Below are positions 8,893 through 17,560 of a DNA stretch of 64,000 nucleotides, in pieces. Under the pieces are notes generated by a model, which worked only from the letters and a program-made list of their open reading frames with translations, was not told the origin of the DNA and did not search any database. Each line of letters starts with the position of its first letter. Position 1 is the first letter of the stretch. Origin of the DNA: Nostoc paludosum FACHB-159 (GTDB taxonomy: Bacteria > Cyanobacteriota > Cyanobacteriia > Cyanobacteriales > Nostocaceae). Location: NCBI RefSeq assembly GCF_014698835.1, contig NZ_JACJTU010000004.1, positions 1-64,000 of the forward strand. The letters run 5' to 3'. A program made the translations under genes and the position numbers.

Positions 8893-9444
8893 TCAAGCTA
8901 GTGCGCGATGAAGGCGAATTTCCTTATCTGTGTACTGAGGAACCCAACCTTCAGTGCTGATAAAATAGCGCACCGCTTTAATTCGCCGTGCTGGGGTGAG
9001 GTGGAACCAATGTTCGGTTCCGGCTGGTACGTTGATATACTCTTCTTTTTGGACTGTCAGTTCTACTTGGCTACCATCGGGACGCACAAAGCCAAAAATG
9101 GCTTCTCCATCAATGACGTAGCGTACCTCATCATCAGCATGGGTGTGGATTTGGTCAAACTTTACCATTAGTTCATCAAGGTTGGGAACTCTTGGATGCA
9201 GAACAATCAGATCCCGTGACTGATAGCCTGCTATTTGTTGCAGTTGGTTAAAATAGCCATCCAGTGCTTTTAGTACCTGTTCTTTTTTATCTTCGTCGAG
9301 GCTATCTTGTGCCAGCAAACTACGTAACTGTGAATCATTTCCTACAGCCCAGCGGTTAAGTTGGATGTTTAAGGGTGCGAGTTCTTGACTAATATCATTG
9401 ATATCCGTAAGGATTGTATCATCTTCTAATTTGAGAATTGCCAT
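8893..9444 (-). CDS. mtnD: Acireductone dioxygenase MtnD
   Basis: A 183-residue cupin metalloenzyme that oxidises acireductone to the keto-acid precursor of methionine (Fe form). The metal-binding motif HTHADDEVRYVIDG starts near residue 92, with the second cupin motif and histidine in NVPAGTEHWFHL. It is the first gene of the salvage run, and the 5' leader contains a foldable segment at 9474-9516. The start MAILKLEDDT fits the family. Confidence 0.93.
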   Translation of the reverse strand: MAILKLEDDTILTDINDISQELAPLNIQLNRWAVGNDSQLRSLLAQDSLDEDKKEQVLKALDGYFNQLQQIAGYQSRDLIVLHPRVPNLDELMVKFDQIHTHADDEVRYVIDGEAIFGFVRPDGSQVELTVQKEEYINVPAGTEHWFHLTPARRIKAVRYFISTEGWVPQYTDKEIRLHRALA

Positions 9445-9840
9445 AGCTCACCTGATATTTCTTAATTTCAGCCAGAGATAACCTTCAGGCAAGGCTTCCT
9501 GAGATCGGACATCTCTGTTGAGTGCTTCGGTATTTGATTAGTAAAATATTGAGTATTTGTATTAAAAATAACGCATATTTCTGAGATTTCTCTGGAAATA
9601 GCGGATTAATGGAGCAATTTACAAACAGGTTATCACAAGTTTATAAGGGATTGGGGATTGGGGACTGGTGACTGGGTATTAGGTACTGAAAAAGTATTCC
9701 TAAATTATTTATTTTCTATTCCCCAGTCCCCAGTCCCTAGTCCCCAGCCCCCAGTCCCCCTAGTTTTCTCAACCAAATCGAGTTTAAAGTACCTGTAATA
9801 TGGGAGACTTGGCAATATTCCCTATCGATTGTGATTCCAG
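9445..9840. other. Divergent promoter region mtnD / glutathione peroxidase
   Basis: A divergent intergenic region of about 400 bases. Besides the mtnD leader, 9650-9765 is a foldback of GGGGATTGGGGACTGG and CCCCAGTCCCCAGTCCC type repeats. Nothing coding is visible. Confidence 0.55.
9474..9516 (-). promoter_or_regulatory. Candidate structured leader of mtnD
   Basis: Two mutually exclusive foldings are visible. In one, AGAGAT at 9474-9479 pairs with ATCTCT at 9511-9516, enclosing a TCAGG/CCTGA hairpin (9485-9489 with 9498-9502). In the other, GAGAT at 9501-9505 pairs with ATCTC at 9511-9515. It lies 30-72 bases before the mtnD start. It does not match any SAM riboswitch core I know, so any regulatory role is inference. 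Confidence 0.3.
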
Positions 9841-10326
9841 ATGAGTAACACAATTTCTGATATCGTGGTCAAAACCATCAACGGCCAGGACAAGCAATTA
9901 AACGACTACGCAGGAAAAGTACTTTTAATAGTGAATGTGGCTTCCTACTGTGGTTATACATCCCAATACAGCGCACTAGAAGACTTGAACCAAAAGTATA
10001 AAGAAGCTGGGCTAAGGGTTTTGGGATTCCCCTGTAACGATTTTGGGGCCCAGGAACCCGGAAGCAATGAACAGATTGTCAAATTCTGCACAAGTCAATA
10101 TGGTGTTACCTTTGAATTATTCGACAAAGTTCATGCCAAAGGCTCAGAGCAGCACCCACTTTATGAGCGACTTACCAAAGCTGTTCAGCCAACGGAGGCT
10201 GTTGCTTGGAATTTTGAAAAATTTTTAGTGAATAAACAAGGTGAAGTGGTAGCTCGATTTAAAAGTAATATTCACCCAGCTTCACCGGAGCTAATTAACG
10301 CAATTGAGTCCGAATTAGCAAAATAG
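9841..10326 (+). CDS. Glutathione peroxidase-family thiol peroxidase
   Basis: A 161-residue thioredoxin-fold peroxidase that reduces hydroperoxides. The peroxidatic cysteine is in NVASYCGYTSQY (about residue 37; cysteine, not selenocysteine). The conserved glycine/asparagine motif LGFPCNDFGAQEPG follows, and the catalytic tryptophan is in WNFEKFLV near residue 123. The extra cysteine in the FPCNDF loop and another at EQIVKFC suggest thioredoxin-dependent recycling, as known for non-selenium members. Monocistronic in appearance. Confidence 0.92.
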   Translation: MSNTISDIVVKTINGQDKQLNDYAGKVLLIVNVASYCGYTSQYSALEDLNQKYKEAGLRVLGFPCNDFGAQEPGSNEQIVKFCTSQYGVTFELFDKVHAKGSEQHPLYERLTKAVQPTEAVAWNFEKFLVNKQGEVVARFKSNIHPASPELINAIESELAK

Positions 10327-10706
10327 TTAATAGCCATTAGTAACATAGTTTATTTGATTCGCTATTGACTTTGCGAATTTTAGATTTTAGATTGATTTTG
10401 CTCATCCCTAACTAGCGTTCTACAAGGCTAATACGCTTTGTAAATAACACAAATCCGAAATTGATAATCTAAAATCTATTGACTATTGAATTGGGATTGT
10501 TAAATTTATTTACGTCCCGTTTCTTAATTGATAATCTTGTCTCTGAGGTTTAGTTTAATTAATTTCTGCTTCAAGAAGTGGACACAATTAAACTAAACTA
10601 TATCAGGAATGACAAAGTAGCTTAAAATCCTTTTTTGTGGTGCTCATAGCATAGCTGCTGGCTCTCTACCAACGACAAATTTTTACGCAGAACTACTTAA
10701 CTTGTC
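10327..10706. other. Intergenic region with 13-bp inverted repeat
   Basis: Holds a perfect inverted repeat GTTTAGTTTAATT (10548-10560) and AATTAAACTAAAC (10586-10598) around a 25-base loop with a CTTCAAGAAG palindrome. It is 110 bases before the epimerase start, so it may be a regulatory site or a dispersed repeat. It also holds AATCTAAAATC-type repeats near 10380 and 10465. No gene is seen. Confidence 0.55.
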
Positions 10707-11531
10707 ATGAACGTTGCAATTATTGGTTGTGGTTATGTTGGTTATAAAGTTGCTCAATATTGGCAGCAAAATATGAATCTTGTTGTCACTGCAACCACAA
10801 CTTCTCCTGAGCGTGTTCCTGTACTACAATTAGTAGCCCAAAGAGTTGTAGTTACTAAAGGTAACGACCTAGATAGCCTAAAATCGGTTTTACAAAATCA
10901 AGATGTTGTACTTTTGAGTGTTGGTGCAAAGGGCGCAGAAGTTTATGAAGAAACTTATTTGCAAACTGCCAATACTTTAGTTTCACTCTTGCGGCATATT
11001 CCCTCTGTAAAGCAATTAATTTACACAGGAAGTTATGCTGTATATGGTGACAGAAATGGTGTCTGGGTAGACGAAGAAACACCACTTGCACCTGCTAATT
11101 TAAATGCCCAAATTCTCCGCAAAACTGAGGATGTGTTGTTATCAGCATCTAGCGAAAATTTGCGAGTTTGTATCTTTCGTTTGGGAGGGATTTATGGGAC
11201 TGGTAGGGAATTGGTGAAGATATTTGGTAGATATTCTGGTACAACTCGTCCCGGTAATGGGGAGGATATCACAAATTGGATTCACCTGGATGATATTGTT
11301 GGTGCGATCGAATTTGCCCGTCATCGTCGCTTGGAAGGCATTTATAATTTAGTAGATGATGCACATCTCACCAGTCGAGATTTACTCGATCGCTTATTTG
11401 CAAAGCATAATTTACCTCAAGTTATATGGGATACTTCTGTAACCAGTAATCGTCCGTATAATGCTTGGGTATCTAATGAAAAGCTCAAAGAAGCTGGATA
11501 TGAGTTGATTCATCCACAGATGATTTTTTAG
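10707..11531 (+). CDS. NAD-dependent epimerase/dehydratase-like protein (atypical extended SDR)
   Basis: A 274-residue Rossmann protein. The N-terminal MNVAIIGCGYVGYKVA gives the dinucleotide-binding glycine motif. The catalytic serine region is IYTGSYAVYGDRNG, but the usual YxxxK is not clear; the corresponding helix reads NAQILRKTEDV. It resembles the YeeZ group of atypical SDRs. It is followed after 21 bases by an alpha/beta-hydrolase-fold gene, so the two are probably one operon. Substrate unknown. Confidence 0.8.
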   Translation: MNVAIIGCGYVGYKVAQYWQQNMNLVVTATTTSPERVPVLQLVAQRVVVTKGNDLDSLKSVLQNQDVVLLSVGAKGAEVYEETYLQTANTLVSLLRHIPSVKQLIYTGSYAVYGDRNGVWVDEETPLAPANLNAQILRKTEDVLLSASSENLRVCIFRLGGIYGTGRELVKIFGRYSGTTRPGNGEDITNWIHLDDIVGAIEFARHRRLEGIYNLVDDAHLTSRDLLDRLFAKHNLPQVIWDTSVTSNRPYNAWVSNEKLKEAGYELIHPQMIF

Positions 11532-11552
11532 CAAGTATTAAAACTAGGAATT

Positions 11553-12506
11553 ATGCAACCATCTGCTGTAGCTAACACAACCGATTTGACAGCATCTCCT
11601 AGCCAATTTTACACTTGGCGGAATTATCGTTGCGCTTACGAAGTTCATCAACCAAGTAATACAATACCTGGGGGTATTCCTTTACTATTAATTCATCCCA
11701 TTGGTGTGGGATTATCGCGGCAATTTTGGCAAAGATTTCAAGGCGAGTGGTATAATTCAGGTCAAAGTAATTTGATTTATAATCCTGATTTATTAGGATG
11801 TGGTGAAAGTGATATGCCCCATGTGGCTTACACTCCTAGCGATTGGGCAGAACAATTGCAATACTTTTTGCAAACAATAGTGCAAAAGCCTGTGATTTTA
11901 GTTGTACAAGGTGCCTTATTTCCAGTTGCGGTTGAATTAGTTCAAAAGGCATCAAATTTAATCGCTGGACTTGTACTTTCTGGGCCGCCAGCATGGGCTG
12001 TAATTACTAAAAAATCACCCGAATGGCAGCAAAAACTCCTTTGGAATCTTTTGGATTCGCCTTTTGGAAATGGTTTTTATCGTTATGCACGCACGCCAAA
12101 GTTTTTACGTTCTTTCTCCACTCGCCAACTATTTGCTGCTGATAATGCTGTCGATACAGAGTGGTTAAATATGTTAGTTGTAGGTGCAGAAAATCTCGCT
12201 AGTCGCCATGCAGTGTTTTCTTTTTTAGCAGGGTTTTGGCGACGAGATTATAGTAGTTTGATTGCTTCTATCCAACAGCCAACACTAGTAGTTGTAGGAC
12301 AAACAGCATCAAGTATTAGCGAAGAAGGAAAAAAAGAAACGCCAGATGAACGCTTGGCTGACTACTTGGCTCGTTTACCTCAAGGTCGAGGTATCAAAAT
12401 AAATGGGCGCAATGTTTTACCATACGAATCAACTACTGAATTTGTAACAGCGATCGCTCCATTTATCAAGAAGAATTCAGAAGTCAGCAGTCAGAATTCA
12501 GAATGA
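11553..12506 (+). CDS. Alpha/beta-hydrolase-fold protein lacking the usual nucleophile
   Basis: A 317-residue alpha/beta-hydrolase-fold protein with AGGAA four bases before its ATG. The oxyanion-strand motif LLIHPIGVGLSRQFW (about residues 45-59) is present. At the nucleophile elbow the sequence is VILVVQGALFPVA, where GxSxG should be, so the serine is replaced by glycine. The C-terminal region has NGRNVLPYEST where the catalytic histidine usually sits. I infer a non-hydrolytic or differently acting member, perhaps acting with the preceding epimerase-like protein. The last codons (KNSEVSSQNSE) come from a CAGAATTCAG repeat. Confidence 0.75.
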   Translation: MQPSAVANTTDLTASPSQFYTWRNYRCAYEVHQPSNTIPGGIPLLLIHPIGVGLSRQFWQRFQGEWYNSGQSNLIYNPDLLGCGESDMPHVAYTPSDWAEQLQYFLQTIVQKPVILVVQGALFPVAVELVQKASNLIAGLVLSGPPAWAVITKKSPEWQQKLLWNLLDSPFGNGFYRYARTPKFLRSFSTRQLFAADNAVDTEWLNMLVVGAENLASRHAVFSFLAGFWRRDYSSLIASIQQPTLVVVGQTASSISEEGKKETPDERLADYLARLPQGRGIKINGRNVLPYESTTEFVTAIAPFIKKNSEVSSQNSE

Positions 12507-12740
12507 ATTGGAGTCTAGTCCATTTGGATAATGAATATTGGTTTAAAACCTTACCCCTTGTGGACAAAACGAAATTCAAATATTCGGACTTGTTAAGGCT
12601 TCATTCATTGATGAGCCGAGTCTTCACCCATTCTGACTACTGCTTTATTAATGAAGTTTTTTAGCTAATTGATAATTAAAGTAGTCCAGTAATCTCATCA
12701 TACGTTATTACTGGTATTGATTACTTCAGAAAGTAAAATT

Positions 12741-13475
12741 ATGTTGCCTAATCGTCGAGGACAAAGAGTTCCCAATGTCACTTTTCGTACCCGTAAAGAT
12801 AATCAGTGGGTGAATGTAACAACTGATGAGTTATTTGCTAATAAGACAGTAGTTGTCTTTTCTTTACCAGGTGCTTATACTCCGACTTGTTCATCAACTC
12901 ACCTCCCTGGTTACAACGAGTTGGCTAAGGTTTTCAAAGAAAATGGTGTCGATGACATTATTTGTATTTCTGTGAATGACGCTTTTGTGATGAACGAATG
13001 GGCAAAGGATCAAGAAGCAGAAAATATTACACTTATTCCCGATGGCAATGGTGAATTTACTGAAGGCATGGGAATGCTGGTAGATAAATCAGACTTGGGA
13101 TTTGGCAAGCGATCGTGGCGTTACTCTATGCTGGTAAGAGATGGTGTCATTAACCAGATGTTTATTGAACCAGACGAACCAGGAGATCCCTTTAAGGTAT
13201 CTGATGCTGAAACAATGCTCAGATATATCAACCCCCAAGCAGCCAAGCCAGAAATAGTTTCTCTGTTTGCAAAAGTAGGTTGTCCCTTCTGTGCCCGTGC
13301 GAAGGCGATGCTCAAGGAACATGGGATGGATTACGAAGAAATTGTCTTAGGTAAGGATATTACCACACGCTCTTTACGAGCCGTTACAGGGGCGACAACA
13401 GTTCCCCAAGTGTTTATCAATGGTAAATTAATTGGCGGTTCTGAAGCACTAGAAGCCTACTTCGCAGCGAAATAG
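12741..13475 (+). CDS. Peroxiredoxin-glutaredoxin fusion protein
   Basis: A 244-residue hybrid Prx5. Residues 1-160 form a peroxiredoxin with the peroxidatic cysteine in [16 protein letters not shown] (about residue 49). Residues about 170-244 form a glutaredoxin with active site GCPFCARAK and the glutathione-site stretch [15 protein letters not shown]. The fusion reduces peroxides using glutathione through its own glutaredoxin domain. I choose ATG at 12741; an in-frame TTG eight codons upstream adds only MITSESKI. It stands alone but is close to the other peroxidase at 9841. Confidence 0.93.
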   Translation: MLPNRRGQRVPNVTFRTRKDNQWVNVTTDELFANKTVVVFSLPGAYTPTCSSTHLPGYNELAKVFKENGVDDIICISVNDAFVMNEWAKDQEAENITLIPDGNGEFTEGMGMLVDKSDLGFGKRSWRYSMLVRDGVINQMFIEPDEPGDPFKVSDAETMLRYINPQAAKPEIVSLFAKVGCPFCARAKAMLKEHGMDYEEIVLGKDITTRSLRAVTGATTVPQVFINGKLIGGSEALEAYFAAK

Positions 13476-13842
13476 GTTTAATTGGGTAGCACAGGTGTGC
13501 TACCCAAAAGTCAACTTGACGCCAAAGGGGCGGTTAGAAACCGCGTCTACACAAACAAAACCTACCTCCGTAGGTTTCAAAACCCTGATTTTCCGCTAGT
13601 CCGCGTGGTGTGCCAAGCGCAGTGCAAGCGCGATAGGCGGACTTTGCCTGTTTAGCTGTGAATTCTATTCGCCACGGCTGAAGTTGACACTTCCCGAAGG
13701 GTACGCGCAGCGTCTGATAGAGAAGGACGCAAAGGAAGAAATAAGTTAAGAATTATTCGGTGGAAGTTTACAGAGAATTGGCATTACATGGCGATCGCAT
13801 AAAATGAATCTTGATTAATTACTAGCGATTAAAAAACACAAT
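13476..13842. other. Intergenic region with dispersed hairpin repeats
   Basis: Contains a repeat cluster about 13480-13720: GGTAGCACAGGTGTGCTACC right after the fusion gene (a perfect 20-base hairpin at 13484-13503 that may terminate it), GCGGTTAGAAACCGC, and CCTACCTCCGTAGG. No coding sequence is recognised. Confidence 0.6.
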
Positions 13843-15090
13843 ATGTTTGCCAGAATCCGCCGTTTTTTGAATCAATTTTTTAATAAATCAAGAAAAATCA
13901 ACAACGAACCACTCAATAAAGTGAGTTTGATTGTAATTATTTTCATTGATATTTTTATCTTAATCAATGTTTTTACAGGGCTGGACGATATTAGCAGATG
14001 GCATATCAGTCCGACTGAGGCTTATCCATGTTATTCGGAATGGCAAAATTACCGGGAAAAAAAGACTAAAGATAAGGATTATGAAATTGTCAAGCTTTCA
14101 TTTCCCTATAGCGCAAACAATAAATATAGTTTTCAGCAAAACTATCAACAAGCCCAAACAGGACACCTCGGAAATGTTGAATCAACATGCTTGAAGTATG
14201 GTGAATATAAGGATAAGATTAACAATCCGCAAAATCAGCAAATCATCAAAACTATTGAACAGAAACAAGCCCAAATCAGTAGATTGGAACAAACGAATCG
14301 CGATATTCGTGCTAAATATGATTCCACTCTCTTAGAAAAAATTGCAGGGCAGCCTCGCGAACAATCAATTAATCAAGTCAGTGCTGAAAAAGCTAAACAA
14401 GAGTTAGATAAAAATAACAGCCAAATTTCTACCCTGAAACAGGAAAATACTAATCTTCAAAATCAACTATTAGCCAAACCGGAAAGTACTAGTTTTCTCA
14501 CCTTTATTAAAGATACAAATCAATTTGTAGAAATTGAGAAAGGCTATCAAAAAGCCTCGTTTTGGTATCCAAGTATTCAGCTTGGTTTTCAGTCCCTCTT
14601 TCTTCTACCGCTGATTATCATTGCCTTATCAGTTCATAGATTTGCCGAAGGAAGAGGATATGGGCTAATTTCCTTAATTAGCTGGCATTTGCTAGTTATA
14701 TTTTTTATACCGCTGTTAGTTAAAGTCTTTGAATTTTTACAAATTGGCGCAATATTCCAATTTGTATTTGATATTATTAGCCAGATTTTTGGCGGATTGC
14801 TTTTCTTAATTAATTATGTTTATATCTTGCTGATTCCACTTATTGGTTTTGGAATTATCAAGTTTTTCCAAAAATTTGTCTTTAATCCTAAAGTCCAAGC
14901 AGCTAACAGAGTTCAAAAATCACTCTGTGTCAACTGCGCTAAAAAAATTCGGCGTAGCGATTCCTACTGTCCCCACTGCGGTTATTATCAATATTTAGAA
15001 TGCGAAAACTGCCATAATCTCACTTATGAACATTTGCCGTACTGCAAACATTGTGGAACTTTTCAAAATTCGAGTAAAAGTATTAACTAG
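13843..15090 (+). CDS. Membrane protein with coiled coil and C-terminal double zinc ribbon
   Basis: A 415-residue protein not recognised as a named family. One membrane segment lies near residues 26-45, followed by an exported or cytosolic stretch. A coiled coil lies near 135-210 (rich in E, Q, K, N). Three further hydrophobic segments fall between about 240 and 345. The last 50 residues carry four CxxC pairs (CVNCAKK, CPHCGYY, CENCHNL, CKHCGTF) that would form two zinc ribbons. The low GC content is unlike its neighbours. The function cannot be stated; ribbon-ended membrane proteins often sense or scaffold. Confidence 0.7.
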   Translation: MFARIRRFLNQFFNKSRKINNEPLNKVSLIVIIFIDIFILINVFTGLDDISRWHISPTEAYPCYSEWQNYREKKTKDKDYEIVKLSFPYSANNKYSFQQNYQQAQTGHLGNVESTCLKYGEYKDKINNPQNQQIIKTIEQKQAQISRLEQTNRDIRAKYDSTLLEKIAGQPREQSINQVSAEKAKQELDKNNSQISTLKQENTNLQNQLLAKPESTSFLTFIKDTNQFVEIEKGYQKASFWYPSIQLGFQSLFLLPLIIIALSVHRFAEGRGYGLISLISWHLLVIFFIPLLVKVFEFLQIGAIFQFVFDIISQIFGGLLFLINYVYILLIPLIGFGIIKFFQKFVFNPKVQAANRVQKSLCVNCAKKIRRSDSYCPHCGYYQYLECENCHNLTYEHLPYCKHCGTFQNSSKSIN

Positions 15091-15201
15091 TGATAGATGG
15101 CATTTAATACTTGGTTGAAATAAATTAGTCACAAAGAACCAGTGCGGGCTTGGGATTTCCCTAAATGAAGCAACTGGCGTTCAGGAGTCAAAGTTCAGAA
15201 T

Positions 15202-15957
15202 ATGCAAAGTGTCAAAAAACCAAATAAAGAAAGTCGATCGCCCTTCTCTTTTATTAAAAATTTATTGATTGCCCGTTGGCGATCGCTCTTACTCCTCTTG
15301 ATAGGAGTATATTTACCTTTGCAGGTGTTTGAAATCTTGGCAGTTAAGGTATGGGAAAATGGAGAAGGTTTTCCGTGGGATGTGCCTACTTTATTAGCAG
15401 TTCACTCTACACAAAACCCACAATTGGATGTTTTAGCAGTGATGCTAGCTAGAATTGGATCGCCTTGGACAGCGAGTGTAATCGCAGCCGCCATCGCACT
15501 AATATTACTACTTCAAAAACGGTGGCGATCGCTAGCTTATGTACTCACAATTTCAGTAGGAAGCGTCCTCATCAGTCGCACGGGTAAGGAATTAATGCAT
15601 CGAGTTCGTCCCCATTTGTGGAATTCCATTGCGCCTGAATTGAGTTTTGCATTTCCCAGTGGTCACGCCATAGCAAGTATAACTCTGGTTGCTATTTTCC
15701 TCATCTTAAGTTGGGCTACCCCCTGGCGTCGTTTAGTTTTCATCTTCGGTAGCTTATATGTAATATCTATTGCATGGTGTCGTCTCTATTTGGGAGTTCA
15801 TTTTCCCAGCGATATTCTTGCCGGTTGGATGCTTGCATCAGCTTGGGCAATTGGGGTGAGTCTAATTATCAAACCCTATTTAACTACAGCCAAATCTGTA
15901 GATGAAGAACGTGCCAAGGAGGAAACTACCTTACTACCCGAAGAAAAAAATTGGTAA
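15202..15957 (+). CDS. PAP2-family membrane phosphatase
   Basis: A 251-residue integral membrane phosphatase of the type 2 phosphatidic acid phosphatase family. The three-part active site is visible: GKELMHRVRPHLW (about residues 130-142), FPSGHAIAS (about 151-159) and SIAWCRLYLGVHFPSDILAG (about 192-211, with the catalytic histidine in GVHFPSD). Likely substrates are phosphatidic acid, diacylglycerol pyrophosphate or undecaprenyl pyrophosphate. About six membrane segments. Monocistronic. Confidence 0.9.
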   Translation: MQSVKKPNKESRSPFSFIKNLLIARWRSLLLLLIGVYLPLQVFEILAVKVWENGEGFPWDVPTLLAVHSTQNPQLDVLAVMLARIGSPWTASVIAAAIALILLLQKRWRSLAYVLTISVGSVLISRTGKELMHRVRPHLWNSIAPELSFAFPSGHAIASITLVAIFLILSWATPWRRLVFIFGSLYVISIAWCRLYLGVHFPSDILAGWMLASAWAIGVSLIIKPYLTTAKSVDEERAKEETTLLPEEKNW

Positions 15958-16405
15958 GCTAAGAGACTTCCAAATAAAAAAACATTCAATTTTTCTTGTG
16001 GGGTGGACATCTTGTCCGCCCTAAGCATTGGGCAAGCCAGACGCCTACTCCACAAGATTGGACAATTTTTTGTTGGATTTCCCTCAAGATATCGCGGTAG
16101 TCACATAGGTTAGGACATAATGACAAGCTTGAATACCAGGAATATTAGGACTTTTACCTCCTACCTCCTGCCTCCTGCCTCCTGCCTCCTGCCTCCTGCC
16201 TCCTGCCTCCTGCCTCCTGCCTCCTGCTATATCGCCACAAGCTGTAATGTTTTGGCAAGTATTTACTATGGGCTGCCATCCGATAGCTAAACCTAAATGC
16301 ATAATTAGTAAGAGGTGGCAACCTCCTGCGTTGGAGAAGTGTCTCATCTTAAAGTAGTAGACGCCACAATCGAGAGCGTCAAACCAATACTAATGTGATG
16401 TTTAG
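15958..16405. other. Intergenic region with two repeat types
   Basis: 15998-16058 is a foldback of the GTGGGGTGGACATCTTGTCCGC type that resembles the repeat at 53015-53090. 16098-16230 is a family A element with a TGCCTCC array. The rest shows no gene. Confidence 0.6.
16098..16230. repeat. Family A repeat element with TGCCTCC array
   Basis: TAGTCACATAGG, GGACATAATGACAAGCTTGAATACC and GACTTTTACC precede about ten TGCCTCC heptamers, ending CTGCTATAT. The same order of blocks is found at 35315-35452, which shows it is one dispersed unit rather than a chance array. Confidence 0.7.
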
Positions 16406-17560
16406 ATGACCAGCATGAAATTCCAACTTTACTTAGGCTCTTTACTTTCCCAAATTAAAGTACGTCATTGGTGGATAAGCGTTCTCTTATGGATAGCTTT
16501 GGTTGCCCCAGCTCAAGCGGCTGTAATCTTGCGCGTAGCAATCGAGAGGGGGGTTAATCAAGTAAAAGTCGGCAGTTCCACAACTGGAATCGTTAAGGAT
16601 AGTACTGGCCGGACTTTGGGACAATTGCCGGCCATGAGTGCGTTTTATGCTCAAGCGGTTCCTGGCGGAGTGGCTTTAGATAAATGGCAGTCTGGTTTAT
16701 TTTGGATTGAGCCGACAGGTAAAGGATTTGTTTACATTGGCGATCGCTGGTATCGGGGCAGAACTTTGGTTGTCCCCACAGAAAAAGGTTTAACTGCTGT
16801 GAACTGGGTTGATGACCAAGAGTATCTCTACAGCGTTCTCGGTGGTGAAATGGATGCTAGTTGGCCTGTTGAAGCTTTGAAAGCCCAGGCGATCGCAGCC
16901 CGCACCTACGCCCTTTACGAACGAGAAAAACAACGGAATAATCCCGTTTACGATTTAGGCAACACCCCCGATCGCTGGCAAATTTACAAAGGTGTAATTA
17001 GCGAATCTCCTGCTACTTACAAAGCAGTCGATGAAACAGCAGGGCAAGTACTAACTTATAAAAACAAAATTATTCTCTCAGTTTTCCATGCTTGTTCTGG
17101 CGGACATACCGAAAATGTAGAAGATGTTTGGGGAAATAACTTACCTTACCTACGTGCTGTTCAAGACTACGACCAAAATATCAGCGAGTGTAATTGGGTC
17201 AAAAGCTTCTCGCCCAGTGAAATTAGCTCTAAATTTCCTGAAGTAGGCAGTGTAACGGGGATCTTTCCAGAAACATTTTCGCCTTTTAGGAGTGTCAAAG
17301 TCCTAAAAATTGTCGGCAACAAAGGCACGAAAGTTTTACAGGGCGAACAAGTACGGACAGCCCTCAAACTCAAAAGTACCCGGTTTAGCGTTTCTAAAGG
17401 AGCAGATGGTAGTTTTGTCTTCCAAGGACTTGGCTTCGGCCACGCTTTAGGCATGAGTCAATGGGGAGCATACAATTTGGCTCGTCAAGGAGTGAACCAC
17501 CTGCAAATTTTGGGCCACTATTACAAAGGTGTAGCTCTAACACCAATCCAGGCTAAGTAA
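16406..17560 (+). CDS. Secreted SpoIID/LytB-domain protein
   Basis: A 384-residue protein with an N-terminal signal-like segment (about residues 24-40, ending APAQAAV). It then has a SpoIID domain, the lytic-transglycosylase fold that cleaves glycan strands in peptidoglycan. The signature LGGEMDASWPVEALKAQAIA (about residues 147-166) holds the conserved glutamate, followed by AARTYALYER, ACSGGHTENVEDVWG and the C-terminal GLGFGHALGMSQWGAYNLA. Many cyanobacteria carry it although they do not sporulate. It probably acts in cell-wall remodelling. A second in-frame ATG three codons in is possible. Confidence 0.88.
   Translation: MTSMKFQLYLGSLLSQIKVRHWWISVLLWIALVAPAQAAVILRVAIERGVNQVKVGSSTTGIVKDSTGRTLGQLPAMSAFYAQAVPGGVALDKWQSGLFWIEPTGKGFVYIGDRWYRGRTLVVPTEKGLTAVNWVDDQEYLYSVLGGEMDASWPVEALKAQAIAARTYALYEREKQRNNPVYDLGNTPDRWQIYKGVISESPATYKAVDETAGQVLTYKNKIILSVFHACSGGHTENVEDVWGNNLPYLRAVQDYDQNISECNWVKSFSPSEISSKFPEVGSVTGIFPETFSPFRSVKVLKIVGNKGTKVLQGEQVRTALKLKSTRFSVSKGADGSFVFQGLGFGHALGMSQWGAYNLARQGVNHLQILGHYYKGVALTPIQAK

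Noticed and set aside
9445..9600. SAM riboswitch upstream of mtnD
   Set aside because: No SAM-I, SAM-II or SAH consensus core is visible; only a generic alternative fold remains.
16156..16228. Regular heptamer array considered as a CRISPR array
   Set aside because: Units are contiguous seven-base repeats without spacers; the same kind is found in many gaps.
16084..16347. 87-residue minus-strand frame
   Set aside because: It is mostly a translated TGCCTCC array (GGRRQEAGGRRQEAGG) within a repeat element.
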